A stretch of 64,000 nucleotides of DNA from DASYPQ01 sp036006425 (lineage in GTDB: Bacteria; Planctomycetota; UBA1135; GCA-002686595): positions 1 through 64,000 of the forward strand of contig DASYPQ010000014.1 of NCBI GenBank assembly GCA_036006425.1. The letters run 5' to 3'. Under the pieces are notes generated by a model. That model saw only the letters and a program-made list of their open reading frames with translations, was not told the origin of the DNA and ran no database searches. Each line of letters starts with the position of its first letter. Position 1 is the first letter of the stretch. This document shows, piece by piece, positions 8,561 to 17,598 of this stretch. The position numbers were made by a program, and so were the translations under genes.

Positions 8561-11500
8561 TCAGTTGGGTTGGGCAGCCTCTGCCCGCGTGTGGCCGGAA
8601 CGGAAGAACGAAGTCCGGTCGAGCACCTTCTCCTGGAATTCCTCGAGGTACAGGTAGATCACCGGGGTGACGTACAGCGTGATGAACTGGGACACGACGA
8701 GTCCGCCGACGATCACGAGGCCGAGCGGCCGCCGCGACGAGCCGTCCGCGCCGAAACCGAGCGCGATCGGGAGCGCGCCGAACACGGCGGCGAGCGTCGT
8801 CATCACGATCGGGCGGAAGCGGTCCATGCTCGCGTCGTGGATCGCCTTGACCGCGTCCTCGCCCGCGTCGACGCGCGCGCGCGCGAAGTCGACGATCATG
8901 ATGCCGTTCTTCTTGACGATCCCCATGAGCATGAACATGCCGACGAACGCGTAGAGCGACGCCTGCTCGCCGAACAGGAAGAGCGTCAGCAGTCCGCCGA
9001 CGAGAGCCGTCGGCAGCGTCGAGAGCACCGTCAGCGGGTGCACGTAGCTCTCGTAGAGGATCGCGAGGATGACGTACATCACGAACACGGCCAGCAGCAT
9101 GAGCGCCGTGAGGTCGCGCACCGCGTCGCGGAACGTCAGCGCTTCCCCCTGGAGGCTCGCGCGCACGCTCGTCGGCACGATTCCGTCCGCGGCCTTCGTG
9201 ATGAAGTCGGTCGCTTCGCCGATCGCCACGCCGGGTTTCAGGTTGAAGAAGACCGTCACGCTCGTGAACTGGTTCAGGTGGTTCACGGACTGCGGGCCGA
9301 GCGACGACTTCCACCCGACGAGACCGGAGAGCGGCACGAGGTTCTTCCCGTCGTCCGAGCGGATGTAGAGGAGCGACAGGTCCTCCGGCTTCGACCGCGA
9401 CGCGTCCGCCACCTCGAGGATCACCTGGTACTGGTCCTGCGGCTTCTTGATCAGGTACAGGTAGTTCTGCGAGTACGCCGCGCGCAGGAGCTCGAGGATC
9501 CGCGTCTCCGACACTCCGTACATCCGCGCCTGGTCGCGACGCAGCTCGATGTCCAGACTCGGCGTGTGGTCGAAGTGGTCGGTCGAGACTGAGAGGAAGC
9601 CAGGATACGTCCGCAGCTTCTGCATGAGCGCGTCCGACGTCGCGTACACCTGCTCCGCGTTCACGCCGGACATCGAGTACGCGTACTGCCCTTGCGTCTG
9701 GTTCACGGCGCCCGTGCTGATCTCGAGCACGGGGTAGGGGCGCAGGAACGCGAACACGCCGGGGATGCCGCCGAGCTTGCCCATGAGCTGGGCCGCGGCG
9801 ACGGCGATCGGAGGGCGCTCCGCCGCGGGCTTCAGGAAGATGAAGAGCAGCCCCTGGTTTGACGACAGGAACTGCGAGTTCCCCGTCATCGTGAAGTCGG
9901 TGAGGACGTTCGGGTCCTCGTGGAGCGTCGCGTCGACCTTCTCCTGCAGCGCGTGCATCTCCTCGGGTGACGAGCCTTCGCGTCCGATGACGACGCCGAA
10001 GCAGACGCTGCTGTCGCCCGGCGGGAGGAAGGACTGCGGGACGGTGCGGAACAGGATCACGGTCCCCGCGAGGCAGACGACCCAGAGCAGCGCGGAGATC
10101 CAGCGCCTCTCGAGGAACCAGGTCAGCGACGTCCCGTAGATCCCGAGCACGCGCTTCTCGACGTTCCCGCCGACGCGCTCGACGAAGGACTTCTTGATCC
10201 CTTCGCCGCGCGGGCGCAGCAGCCGGGCGCACATCAGCGGCGTCAGCGTCAGGGACACGAGCCCCGACGCCAGGATCGCGACGACGATCGTCACCGCGAA
10301 CTCGCGGAAGATGCGCCCGACGAGCCCCGGCATGAAGATCATCGGCAGGAACACCGCCGCGAGCGAGATCGTCATCGAGAGGATCGTGAAGCTGATCTCC
10401 TTGGCGCCGTGGACCGCGGCGTCGAGTGCGTTCTCGCCGCGCTCCATCCGGCGCACGGCGTTCTCGAGGAACACGATCGCGTCGTCGACCAGGAACCCGA
10501 TGGCGAGCGTCAACGCCATCAGCGAGAGGTTGTCGAGGCTGTACCCGAGCACCTTCATCGCCATGAAGGTCATCAGCAGGGACAGCGGCAGCGCGACCGC
10601 GGGGATCAGCGTGTCTCGCGCGCGGCCGAGGAACAGGAAGATGACGAGCACGACGAGCACGAACGCGATCGCGAGCGTCGTCTGGACGTCGACAACGGAG
10701 TTCACGATCGACCGAGAACGGTCGTAGATCGGCGTGATCCGCACCGACGCCGGCAGCTCGGAGGAGATCGCCGGGACCTCGTCGCGGATCGCCTGGGCGA
10801 CGGCGACCGCGTTCGCGCCGGCCTGTCGATTCACGGCGAGCACGACCGTCGCCTCGGGAACCGGGTAGCCGCGCACCCAGAAGCGCATGCGCACGCGCTC
10901 GTCCTGCACCGACGCGGTCGTCGTCGCGACGTCCTTGAGGCGCACGGTGGCGCCCTCGTGCTGGCCGACGATCAGGTCGTCGTAGGTCTCGGGGGAATCG
11001 AGTTGCCCTTCCGGGCGGAGCAGGAGCGTGCCGGTCGGGCTGTCGAGCTGCCCGGCGCCCGTGTAGTGCGTCCCGTTCTGCACCGCCTTGGCGAGGTCGT
11101 CGACCGCGATCCCGCGCGCCCACAGCTGCGAGGGATCGACCTTGATCCGGACCGCCGACTTCGTGCCGAAGACGTTCACGCGCGAGACGCCGGGCAGGAT
11201 GCTGATCCGCTGTCCGACCTGCGTGCTCGCGTAGTCGTACAGCTGGCCCGCCGTCAGCGAGTCCGACGTCAGCGCGACGTACATGATCGGCTGGTCGTTC
11301 GGATTCGTCTTCGAGAAGGTCGGCGGCGTCGGCAGGTCGACCGGAAGGCTCCCGCTCGCCTGCGAGATCGCCGTCTGCACGTCCGTCGCGGCCGCGTCGA
11401 TGCTCTTCTCGAGCGCGAATTGCAGGGTCATCGTCACGTGACCCTGGCTGCTCTTCGACGTGACGATCTCGAGCCCGTTGATCTGCATGAACTGGCGCTC

Positions 11501-11701
11501 GAGCGGCGTCGCGACGTTGCTCGCCATCGTGTCGGGCGACGCACCCGGGTAGTCCGCCTGCACCTGGATCACCGGGTAGTCGACCGAAGGCAGGTCGTTC
11601 ACCGGCAGGCGCAGGTAGCTGAGCGTGCCAAACAGGATGACGGACGCCGTCAGCACGGCGGTCATCACCGGTCGTTTGATGAACGGCTCGGAGAGATTCA
11701 C
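8561..11701 (-). CDS. RND efflux pump, inner-membrane transporter (AcrB/MdtB-like)
   Basis: 1046 residues, the usual length for hydrophobe/amphiphile RND pumps. It begins LSEPFIKRPVMTAVL, the typical cytoplasmic start before the first membrane helix, and the two-fold repeat of 12 membrane helices and two large periplasmic loops is recognisable. The proton-relay Asp pair is present in helix 4 (GFLVDDAIVFLEN). The pump would take drugs or other toxic compounds from membrane or periplasm and expel them using the proton gradient. The GTG start overlaps the stop of the adaptor gene by four bases (GTGA), which fixes the start. No outer-membrane TolC-like gene is nearby, so it must be supplied from elsewhere. 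Confidence 0.95.
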   Translation of the reverse strand: MNLSEPFIKRPVMTAVLTASVILFGTLSYLRLPVNDLPSVDYPVIQVQADYPGASPDTMASNVATPLERQFMQINGLEIVTSKSSQGHVTMTLQFALEKSIDAAATDVQTAISQASGSLPVDLPTPPTFSKTNPNDQPIMYVALTSDSLTAGQLYDYASTQVGQRISILPGVSRVNVFGTKSAVRIKVDPSQLWARGIAVDDLAKAVQNGTHYTGAGQLDSPTGTLLLRPEGQLDSPETYDDLIVGQHEGATVRLKDVATTTASVQDERVRMRFWVRGYPVPEATVVLAVNRQAGANAVAVAQAIRDEVPAISSELPASVRITPIYDRSRSIVNSVVDVQTTLAIAFVLVVLVIFLFLGRARDTLIPAVALPLSLLMTFMAMKVLGYSLDNLSLMALTLAIGFLVDDAIVFLENAVRRMERGENALDAAVHGAKEISFTILSMTISLAAVFLPMIFMPGLVGRIFREFAVTIVVAILASGLVSLTLTPLMCARLLRPRGEGIKKSFVERVGGNVEKRVLGIYGTSLTWFLERRWISALLWVVCLAGTVILFRTVPQSFLPPGDSSVCFGVVIGREGSSPEEMHALQEKVDATLHEDPNVLTDFTMTGNSQFLSSNQGLLFIFLKPAAERPPIAVAAAQLMGKLGGIPGVFAFLRPYPVLEISTGAVNQTQGQYAYSMSGVNAEQVYATSDALMQKLRTYPGFLSVSTDHFDHTPSLDIELRRDQARMYGVSETRILELLRAAYSQNYLYLIKKPQDQYQVILEVADASRSKPEDLSLLYIRSDDGKNLVPLSGLVGWKSSLGPQSVNHLNQFTSVTVFFNLKPGVAIGEATDFITKAADGIVPTSVRASLQGEALTFRDAVRDLTALMLLAVFVMYVILAILYESYVHPLTVLSTLPTALVGGLLTLFLFGEQASLYAFVGMFMLMGIVKKNGIMIVDFARARVDAGEDAVKAIHDASMDRFRPIVMTTLAAVFGALPIALGFGADGSSRRPLGLVIVGGLVVSQFITLYVTPVIYLYLEEFQEKVLDRTSFFRSGHTRAEAAQPN

Positions 11702-12801
11702 TGCGGCGTCCCGGCCGGCTCGACGACGCGCACCTTGGCGCCGGGCATCACTCCCATCTGCCCTGCGATCACGACGCGCTCGCCGGGCTCGAGTCCCTTC
11801 TCGACGACCACGAGGTCGCCCTGGCGCTGTCCCGGCGTCACCGGGCGCAGCTCGGCGGTCGAGTCCTCCTTGATGACGTAGACGAACGGCCCGCGCGCCG
11901 AGAGCTGCGGGGCGCTCGCCGGGACGAGGATCGCGCCCTCGAGCGTGCTCAGGACGAGGCGGACCTTGACGAACCGTCCCGGCCAGAACCTGTGGTCCTT
12001 GTTCTCGATCGTCGCGCGCAAGCTCACGGTGCCGGTGCCCGCGTTCACGGCGTTGTCGAGGAACGTCAATTCGCCCGCGCGCGGGACGTCGGGCTCCTCG
12101 GGGAGGCGGATCTCCACCTGGAGCTTCTTCGTCGCCATGTTCTGCTGCACCGCGCCGAGGTCGTCCTCGGAGATCGTGAACTCGGCGTAGACCGGATCGA
12201 GACGCTGGAGGACGACGAGAGGAGTTCCCGGGTTCGCCTCGACGACGTTGCCGATGTCGACGAGACGGTGACCGGCGCGTCCGTCGATCGGCGAGACGAT
12301 CGTGCAGTACCCGACGTCGAGCTTCGCCGTCGCAATCGCGGCTTCCGCCGCCTTGACCTGCGCGGCGGCCACGTCGAGCGCGTTCTTCCGCACGTCGCGG
12401 TCCTGCTGCGACATCGCGGCGGGATCGGTGAGGCTGTCGAGGCGCGCGAGCTGCTGCTTCGCGAGGTCCGCCGTCGCCTGGCTCTGCGCGAGCCGCGCCT
12501 GGGCCGCGTCGAGCTGCGCCTGGTACGGGCGCACGTCGATCGTGAACAGCGTGTCGCCCGTCTTGACGTCCGCTCCGTCCGCGAAATGGATCGCCGTGAT
12601 CGGACCCGAAACCTGCGGCTCGATCGTCACCGACTCGCGCGCGACGCACTTGCCGACCTCGTCGAGATAGCGCGGCACGTCCTGCTTCTGCGCCGCGGCG
12701 ACGGTGACCGGAGATGGCGGGCGCTCGAACGCCGGCGGAGCCGACTTGTGGCAGGCCGCGAGGAGCGAGACGCCGACGAGGAAGAGCGCTGATTGGGTCA
12801 T
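11698..12801 (-). CDS. RND efflux periplasmic adaptor (MdtA/AcrA-like lipoprotein)
   Basis: 367 residues from the ATG at 12801. The N-terminus is a lipoprotein signal with a LLAAC lipobox, so the mature protein should be lipid-anchored. It has the canonical membrane-fusion-protein order: barrel-sandwich half (GPITAIHFADGADVKTGDTLF), alpha hairpin, second lipoyl half (VSPIDGRAGHRLVDIGNVV), then beta-barrel and membrane-proximal domains. It links the inner-membrane pump to an outer-membrane channel. It is the first gene of a three-gene operon (adaptor, pump, thioredoxin-like protein). It is divergent from an AraC-type regulator, which suggests regulation from the shared 125-bp region. Confidence 0.93.
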   Translation of the reverse strand: MTQSALFLVGVSLLAACHKSAPPAFERPPSPVTVAAAQKQDVPRYLDEVGKCVARESVTIEPQVSGPITAIHFADGADVKTGDTLFTIDVRPYQAQLDAAQARLAQSQATADLAKQQLARLDSLTDPAAMSQQDRDVRKNALDVAAAQVKAAEAAIATAKLDVGYCTIVSPIDGRAGHRLVDIGNVVEANPGTPLVVLQRLDPVYAEFTISEDDLGAVQQNMATKKLQVEIRLPEEPDVPRAGELTFLDNAVNAGTGTVSLRATIENKDHRFWPGRFVKVRLVLSTLEGAILVPASAPQLSARGPFVYVIKEDSTAELRPVTPGQRQGDLVVVEKGLEPGERVVIAGQMGVMPGAKVRVVEPAGTPQ

Positions 12802-12841
12802 GGAGGGCGTGCGATCGCGGTTGCGCTCGCGATCGAGGCGG

Positions 12842-12909
12842 CTACGATAGGCGCCCGACACATTGGACGACCAGGGGACGGTCGTCCATTTTTCTCGTCC
12901 GTTCGTCCA
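12842..12909 (+). promoter_or_regulatory. divergent regulatory region: TACGAT box, GGACGA/TCGTCC repeats, hairpin with T-run
   Basis: The region between the efflux operon and the araC-type gene holds a TACGAT -10-like box (12842-12847). It is followed by a perfect inverted repeat with 9-bp arms (12864-12888, arm TGGACGACC) and then five T residues. The hexamer TCGTCC also occurs at 12882, 12895 and 12903, with an inverted copy at 12865. The repeats look like regulator binding sites. The hairpin plus T-run could also end transcription before the araC-type gene. Both readings are inference. Confidence 0.5.
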
Positions 12910-12926
12910 GGTATGAAGGTCTCGAA

Positions 12927-13868
12927 ATGGATGTGTTGACCGACGTGATGCAGACCGTCCGCGTCCGGAGCCACCTCTACGGACGCCTCGAGCTCGGCGC
13001 TCCGTGGGGGATGGAGTTCGGCGCGTGCGATCGCCCGGGTTTCTTCATCGTCTCGCGCGGCAACTGCTGGCTCGAGGTGACCGGCATCGACGGACCCGTG
13101 CCGCTCGCGGGCGGCGACTTCGTGTTCCTTCCGAAGGGACGCGCGCACACGCTCCGCGACGCGTGCGACACGCCGACCGTTCCGATCGACGAGGTGTTCA
13201 AGGACTGCCCGGGTTCCGGTCAGGTGCTGAAGCACGGTGGCGCCGGCGCGCCGGTCTCGCTCGTGTGCGGGTGCTTCCTCTTCGAGGACGGCGGACGCAA
13301 CCCGCTCGTCGAATCGTTGCCGCCGATGATCCACGTGCGCGCCGACGGCGGACCGTCCGTGCGCTGGCTCGAGACGACGCTGCAGTTCATGGCGACCGAG
13401 ACGGCGTCGACGCTGCCGGGCGCGGAGACGATCGCGAGTCGCCTCGCGGACATCCTGTTCGTGCACGCGGTGCGAGCGCACATCGCCGGGGACGGGCTCG
13501 AGGTCTCGGGCTGGCTCAAGGCGCTCGCGGATCCGCAGATCGGCGAAGTGCTGCGGCGCATCCACGAAGCGCCGCACGTGCAATGGACGGTCGAGTCGCT
13601 GGCCGAATCCGTCGCGATGTCGCGGTCGGCGTTCGCTGCGCGCTTCACCGCGCTCGTCGGCGAGCCGCCGCTGCGGTACGTGACCGCGTGGCGCATGAAG
13701 AAGGCCTCGCACCGGCTGCTGCAAGGCGACCGGATCGCCGCGATCGCGCAGGCGACGGGCTACGACACCGACGCGGCGTTCGGCAAGGCGTTCAAGCGTT
13801 TCATGGGCGCGACGCCGGGCGAATACCGGCGCCGGGCGCGCGAGACGGAACTCGAACCTGCGCACTGA
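12927..13868 (+). CDS. AraC family transcriptional regulator
   Basis: 313 residues from the ATG at 12927. The N-terminal 180 residues form a cupin-type sensing domain (GDFVFLPKGRAHTLRD is the typical cupin strand). The C-terminal 100 residues carry two helix-turn-helix motifs of the AraC type: LAESVAMSRSAFAARFTALVG and IAAIAQATGYDTDAAFGKAFKRFMG, ending in the family signature TPGEYR. It lies divergent from the RND efflux operon, so it most likely regulates that pump and itself in response to an unknown ligand. An upstream in-frame extension to 12714 overlaps the adaptor gene and does not look like protein. The chosen start begins just after the repeat-rich leader. Confidence 0.88.
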   Translation: MDVLTDVMQTVRVRSHLYGRLELGAPWGMEFGACDRPGFFIVSRGNCWLEVTGIDGPVPLAGGDFVFLPKGRAHTLRDACDTPTVPIDEVFKDCPGSGQVLKHGGAGAPVSLVCGCFLFEDGGRNPLVESLPPMIHVRADGGPSVRWLETTLQFMATETASTLPGAETIASRLADILFVHAVRAHIAGDGLEVSGWLKALADPQIGEVLRRIHEAPHVQWTVESLAESVAMSRSAFAARFTALVGEPPLRYVTAWRMKKASHRLLQGDRIAAIAQATGYDTDAAFGKAFKRFMGATPGEYRRRARETELEPAH

Positions 13869-13889
13869 GGCGCGGGTGGGCGCGCGCAG

Positions 13890-13895
13890 TACGAT
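13890..13895 (+). promoter_or_regulatory. putative -10 box (TACGAT) of the S9 peptidase gene
   Basis: TACGAT lies 40 bases before the ATG at 13936. It would give a leader of about 34 bases that contains AGAGGAG as ribosome binding site. No -35 element is obvious. Confidence 0.35.
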
Positions 13896-13935
13896 ATCGC
13901 GGCATTCCGCGGGAGAACGAAGAGGAGTCGTCAGC

Positions 13936-16233
13936 ATGAAGAAGTTCGCAGTCGTCTCGTTGGCCGTCGCAGGGCTCGGTGCGTGCTCCGCGCCCGTTTC
14001 GCAGTCGAAGAGCGTCGAGGCGCGACCGGCGAGCCACGCGGGTCCGTCGGCTCCCGCCGGGACGCACGCAGCGGCCGCGAGCGCGGGCCCGCAATCCGCG
14101 TCGCAGGACCCCGGCGCCGGCAAGCGCGCGTTCGAGATCGCGGACTTCTACCGCTGCGCGACGTTGAGCGCGCCGAGCCTCTCGAAGGACGGATCGCTCG
14201 TCGCGTTCGCGGTGAAGCGCTACGAGCTCGAGAAGGGGAAGTCGTGGTCCGAGATCTGGCTGATGGCCGCCGACGGATCCGCGCAGCGGCAGATGACTTC
14301 GGGCGAGCACAACGACACGGACGCGAAGTTCTCGCCGGACGGCAAGCGCCTCCTCTTCCTGTCGGATCGCAGCGGATCGGGGCAGGTGTGGGTCATGCCG
14401 GTCGACGGCGGCGAGCCGAAGCAGCTGACGAAGTTCGGGCCGGGGCTCGCGAACGCGGAGTGGTCGCCGGACGGGAAGCACATCGCGGCGACGGCGGATC
14501 TCTACGCGAGCTGCGGGATCGACGAAGCGGCGAATCAGCGGATCGCGGACGGGCGGGAGAAGGGGAAGCTGAAGGTGCACGTCGCCGACGAGCTCCTGTA
14601 CCGGCACTGGACGGGCTGGAGCGACGGCGCGCGGTCGCACATCGTGCTCGTCGACGCGGAGAGCGGGAAGGTCGTGAAGGACATGACGCCCGGTCCGTGG
14701 GAGAGCCCGACGTTCTCGCTCGGAGGGCGCGGGTTCGCGTTCTCGCCGGACGGGAAGGAATTGTGCTTCGTCAGCAACCACGAGAAGGACGAAGCGTCGT
14801 CGACGAACGCGGATCTGTGGGTCGTGCCGGTCGACGGGACGATCGACGAGAAGACGGCGGTGAACCTGACCGCGTCGAACCAGGGCTTCGACGGAGAGCC
14901 GCTGTACTCGCCGGACGGCAAGTCGATCGCGTACATCAGCCAGGAGACGCCGGGCTACGAGTCGGCGCTGAAGCGGCTCGCGGTGTACGACCGCGCGGCG
15001 AAGAAGACGCGGTACCTGACCGACGCGAAGAACTTCGACGACTGGGTGAACGACATGCGCTGGACGAGCGACTCGAAGTCGGTCGTGTTCGAGGCGGACC
15101 GCCGCGGAAGGACGCCGCTCTATCGAATCGGGGTCGGGGGAGGGGAAGCCGACGAAGTGCGCATGCACGCGTTCATCGCCGGCTTCGAGATCACACCCGA
15201 CGATGCGGGAGTCATCTACACCCGCCGGTCGATCAACGAACCGGCTGAGGTGTTCCACGCGACGTTTGCGTCGATCCCACCGCGTCCGAAGGCGAATGGC
15301 GCCCGGACGGAGTTCAGCTACGCGAGCGGGCCGACGCGTCTCACGACGTTCAACAAGTCGGTCGAGGACGAAGTCGACATCCGTCCGTCGGAGGAGCTCT
15401 GGTTCCAGGGCGACGGCGACTACAAGGTCCACTGCTTCCTCGTGAAGCCGCACGGCTTCGATCCGGCGAAGAAGTACCCGCTGATCCTCAACGTCCACGG
15501 CGGCCCGCAGTCGCAGTGGGCGGATTCGTTCCGCGGCGACTGGCAGGTCTATCCCGGCAAGGGCTATGTCGTCGCGTTCTGCAATCCGACGGGATCGACC
15601 GGATACGGCCAATCTCTCACCGACGGCATCGCCGGCGACTGGGGCGGACGCGTCTACCGCGATCTGATGAAGGTGACCGACGAGCTCGAGAAGCTCCCGT
15701 ACGTCGACAAGAGCAAGATCGGCCTGATGGGTTGGTCGTACGGCGGATACATGACGATGTGGATGCAAGGCCACACGGATCGCTTCAAGTGCATCGCGTC
15801 GATGATGGGCGTCTACAACCTCGAGGCGGAGTACGGCGCGACCGAGGAGCTCTGGTTCCCCGAGCACGACTTCAAGGGCCGGCCTTGGACGAGCGAGGAC
15901 TACGCGAAATGGTCGCCGAACAAGTTCGTCAAGAACTTCAAGACGCCCGCGCTCGTGATCACGGGCGAGAAGGACTACCGCGTCCCGTACACGCAGAGCC
16001 TCGAGTACTACACGGGCCTGAAGAAGATGGGTGTGCCGGCTCGACTCGTCGTCTACCCGAACGCCGGACACTGGCCGTCGTGGTACGAGATGGCGCTCTA
16101 CTACGACGCGCACCTCGAGTTCTTCCACGAGTACCTCGGCGGCGAGCCCGCGCCGTGGAAGGTCGAGGACTTCGCGAACAACCTCGCGTTCGAGAAGAAG
16201 GACGAGAAGAAGGAAGAGAAGCCGGTCAACTAG
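13936..16233 (+). CDS. S9 family prolyl oligopeptidase / acylaminoacyl peptidase, lipoprotein
   Basis: 765 residues. The start at 13936 gives a lipoprotein signal with lipobox LGAC near residue 16, followed by an Ala/Ser/Pro-rich linker. Residues about 60-480 contain WD40-like PD40 blades (motifs such as FSPDGKRLLFLSDRSG). The C-terminal alpha/beta-hydrolase domain has the S9 catalytic triad Ser601 (GWSYGGYM), Asp680 (GEKDYRVPY) and His712 (AGHWPSW). It should cleave short peptides, probably dipeptidyl or acyl-aminoacyl substrates, outside the cytoplasm. Its stop codon overlaps the stop of the convergent beta-helix gene. AGAGGAG lies before the ATG. Confidence 0.92.
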   Translation: MKKFAVVSLAVAGLGACSAPVSQSKSVEARPASHAGPSAPAGTHAAAASAGPQSASQDPGAGKRAFEIADFYRCATLSAPSLSKDGSLVAFAVKRYELEKGKSWSEIWLMAADGSAQRQMTSGEHNDTDAKFSPDGKRLLFLSDRSGSGQVWVMPVDGGEPKQLTKFGPGLANAEWSPDGKHIAATADLYASCGIDEAANQRIADGREKGKLKVHVADELLYRHWTGWSDGARSHIVLVDAESGKVVKDMTPGPWESPTFSLGGRGFAFSPDGKELCFVSNHEKDEASSTNADLWVVPVDGTIDEKTAVNLTASNQGFDGEPLYSPDGKSIAYISQETPGYESALKRLAVYDRAAKKTRYLTDAKNFDDWVNDMRWTSDSKSVVFEADRRGRTPLYRIGVGGGEADEVRMHAFIAGFEITPDDAGVIYTRRSINEPAEVFHATFASIPPRPKANGARTEFSYASGPTRLTTFNKSVEDEVDIRPSEELWFQGDGDYKVHCFLVKPHGFDPAKKYPLILNVHGGPQSQWADSFRGDWQVYPGKGYVVAFCNPTGSTGYGQSLTDGIAGDWGGRVYRDLMKVTDELEKLPYVDKSKIGLMGWSYGGYMTMWMQGHTDRFKCIASMMGVYNLEAEYGATEELWFPEHDFKGRPWTSEDYAKWSPNKFVKNFKTPALVITGEKDYRVPYTQSLEYYTGLKKMGVPARLVVYPNAGHWPSWYEMALYYDAHLEFFHEYLGGEPAPWKVEDFANNLAFEKKDEKKEEKPVN

Positions 16234-17552
16234 AACGCGGAGTCGAGCTCGACGAGGGTCAGCGGCGACGCGAGGAAGCGTTCGTTCGCGCTGTTGCGGA
16301 AGAGCGACTGCATGAACAGCGTCTTCGAATCCATGCCGTAGTCGGGGAGCACGAAGTGCGTGTCCAGCGTCCCGCTCGCGGGGATCGTCCCGAAGCTGAT
16401 CAGACGCGCGAGCGGCGGCACCGGCGTCAGGTTGACGCCGTGGAACGGCAGGTTGAGCGAGAAGCTCGGCCGGCGCGCGAGGTAGATCCACACGTGGTCG
16501 CCCGGCTTGCCGTGGAATGCGATCGGGATGATCGTGTTCTCGCGCGCGACGGAGGGAGCGGTGAGCGCACGCGCGGTGCCGGCGAGTTGAGTCACGGTTC
16601 CCGCGGGTGCGTTGATCCCGGCACCGTTCGGCGCCGCGCTGCCCCCACATTGGTCGCCGAAGCACGGATTCACCGCACCGTGCGTTCCGCCCGCGCCGCC
16701 GGCGAGGTTGTTCCCGAGCAGGACGGCGAGTGGCGAGGAACCGGTCAGTCGCAGGCCGTCCGCTCCGGCTCCTCCGCATCCGTTCGCCGAGCCGCCGAGG
16801 CAGAGGTTTCCGAGACCGTCGCCGCCGCGCCCGCCGTCGCCGCCCTGGAACGCCGACGCTTCGACGAACAGGAATCCGCCCTGCACGACGCACGCGGAGC
16901 CGCCGGGTCCGCCCGACGAGCCGTCGGCGAAACCGCAGCCCATCGGAACGCCGTCGCCGCCGTTTCCCCCGTCGAACATGCAGTTGTGGAGTGCCACGGA
17001 AGAGCTCTCCGAGAGAAGCGCGTCTCCTCCCGCGCCGCTGACGCACTGCCCGCAGTCCTGGCACGGGCTTCCGTGTCCTCCGCTCAACGCGCAGCCGGTG
17101 AAAGCGATGTCCGCGATGTTCGCGAGCTCCGCGCCTCGGAGCCCATCGGCGCCGTTCGCGGATCCGTTCGCGCCCGCGATCCAGCAACCGTGGACGCGCA
17201 CGCCGCCGAGATCGTTCTGCGCCGCGAAGGCTGAGGACGCCGAGGGCACGATGCGGAGGCCGGAGATCAGCACGGAGCGGCTGGAGGCGAGGCCGTCGAC
17301 GCGCACTTGTCCCTGGACGACGACGTTCGCGCCGTTGTCGGCGACGACGGAGAGCGTCTTGTCCGAGATCGAGAAGCCCGTGTAGTTCCCGCTCTTCACG
17401 AGGATCGCGTCGCCGTCGACCGCGGCGAGCACGGCCGGCTGGATCTGCGTGAACGATCCCGATCCGCCTGCGTCGACGACGAGCACGTTGCCGGCGAAGG
17501 CCGAGACCGAAAGCATCGTCGCGAAAACCGCCGACCCGAGAATCCGGACCAT
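16230..17552 (-). CDS. secreted parallel beta-helix protein, Gly/Cys-rich
   Basis: 440 residues with a signal peptide (about 1-20). Residues about 25-330 begin with GSFTQIQPAVLAAVDGDAILV, a segment typical of right-handed beta-helix proteins of the pectate-lyase-like superfamily. The region is rich in Gly, with Cys pairs such as CQDCGQC. The last 110 residues form a distinct beta-rich tail of the kind seen at the C-terminus of many secreted planctomycete proteins. No catalytic motif was recognised, so a structural, adhesion or polysaccharide-binding role is possible. TAGAAT lies six bases before the ATG, with no ribosome binding site. The gene is divergent from the Rieske-flavodoxin gene. Confidence 0.7.
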   Translation of the reverse strand: MVRILGSAVFATMLSVSAFAGNVLVVDAGGSGSFTQIQPAVLAAVDGDAILVKSGNYTGFSISDKTLSVVADNGANVVVQGQVRVDGLASSRSVLISGLRIVPSASSAFAAQNDLGGVRVHGCWIAGANGSANGADGLRGAELANIADIAFTGCALSGGHGSPCQDCGQCVSGAGGDALLSESSSVALHNCMFDGGNGGDGVPMGCGFADGSSGGPGGSACVVQGGFLFVEASAFQGGDGGRGGDGLGNLCLGGSANGCGGAGADGLRLTGSSPLAVLLGNNLAGGAGGTHGAVNPCFGDQCGGSAAPNGAGINAPAGTVTQLAGTARALTAPSVARENTIIPIAFHGKPGDHVWIYLARRPSFSLNLPFHGVNLTPVPPLARLISFGTIPASGTLDTHFVLPDYGMDSKTLFMQSLFRNSANERFLASPLTLVELDSAF

Positions 17553-17558
17553 GACCCG

Positions 17559-17564
17559 ATTCTA
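17559..17564 (-). promoter_or_regulatory. putative -10 box (TAGAAT), leaderless start
   Basis: On the minus strand TAGAAT is followed by six bases and then the ATG at 17552. It is paired with the divergent TAGGCT box at 17584. Confidence 0.5.
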
Positions 17565-17583
17565 CGCCGTGCCCTCCGTTCTG

Positions 17584-17589
17584 TAGGCT
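17584..17589 (+). promoter_or_regulatory. putative -10 box (TAGGCT), near-leaderless start
   Basis: TAGGCT is followed by nine bases and then the ATG at 17599. No Shine-Dalgarno sequence is present. Confidence 0.45.
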
Positions 17590-17598
17590 TTCCCCTGC

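Noticed and set aside
12714..12926. N-terminal extension of the AraC regulator
   Set aside because: The extra 71 residues are Arg-rich, overlap the adaptor gene and cross the repeat-rich regulatory region. They are not protein-like.
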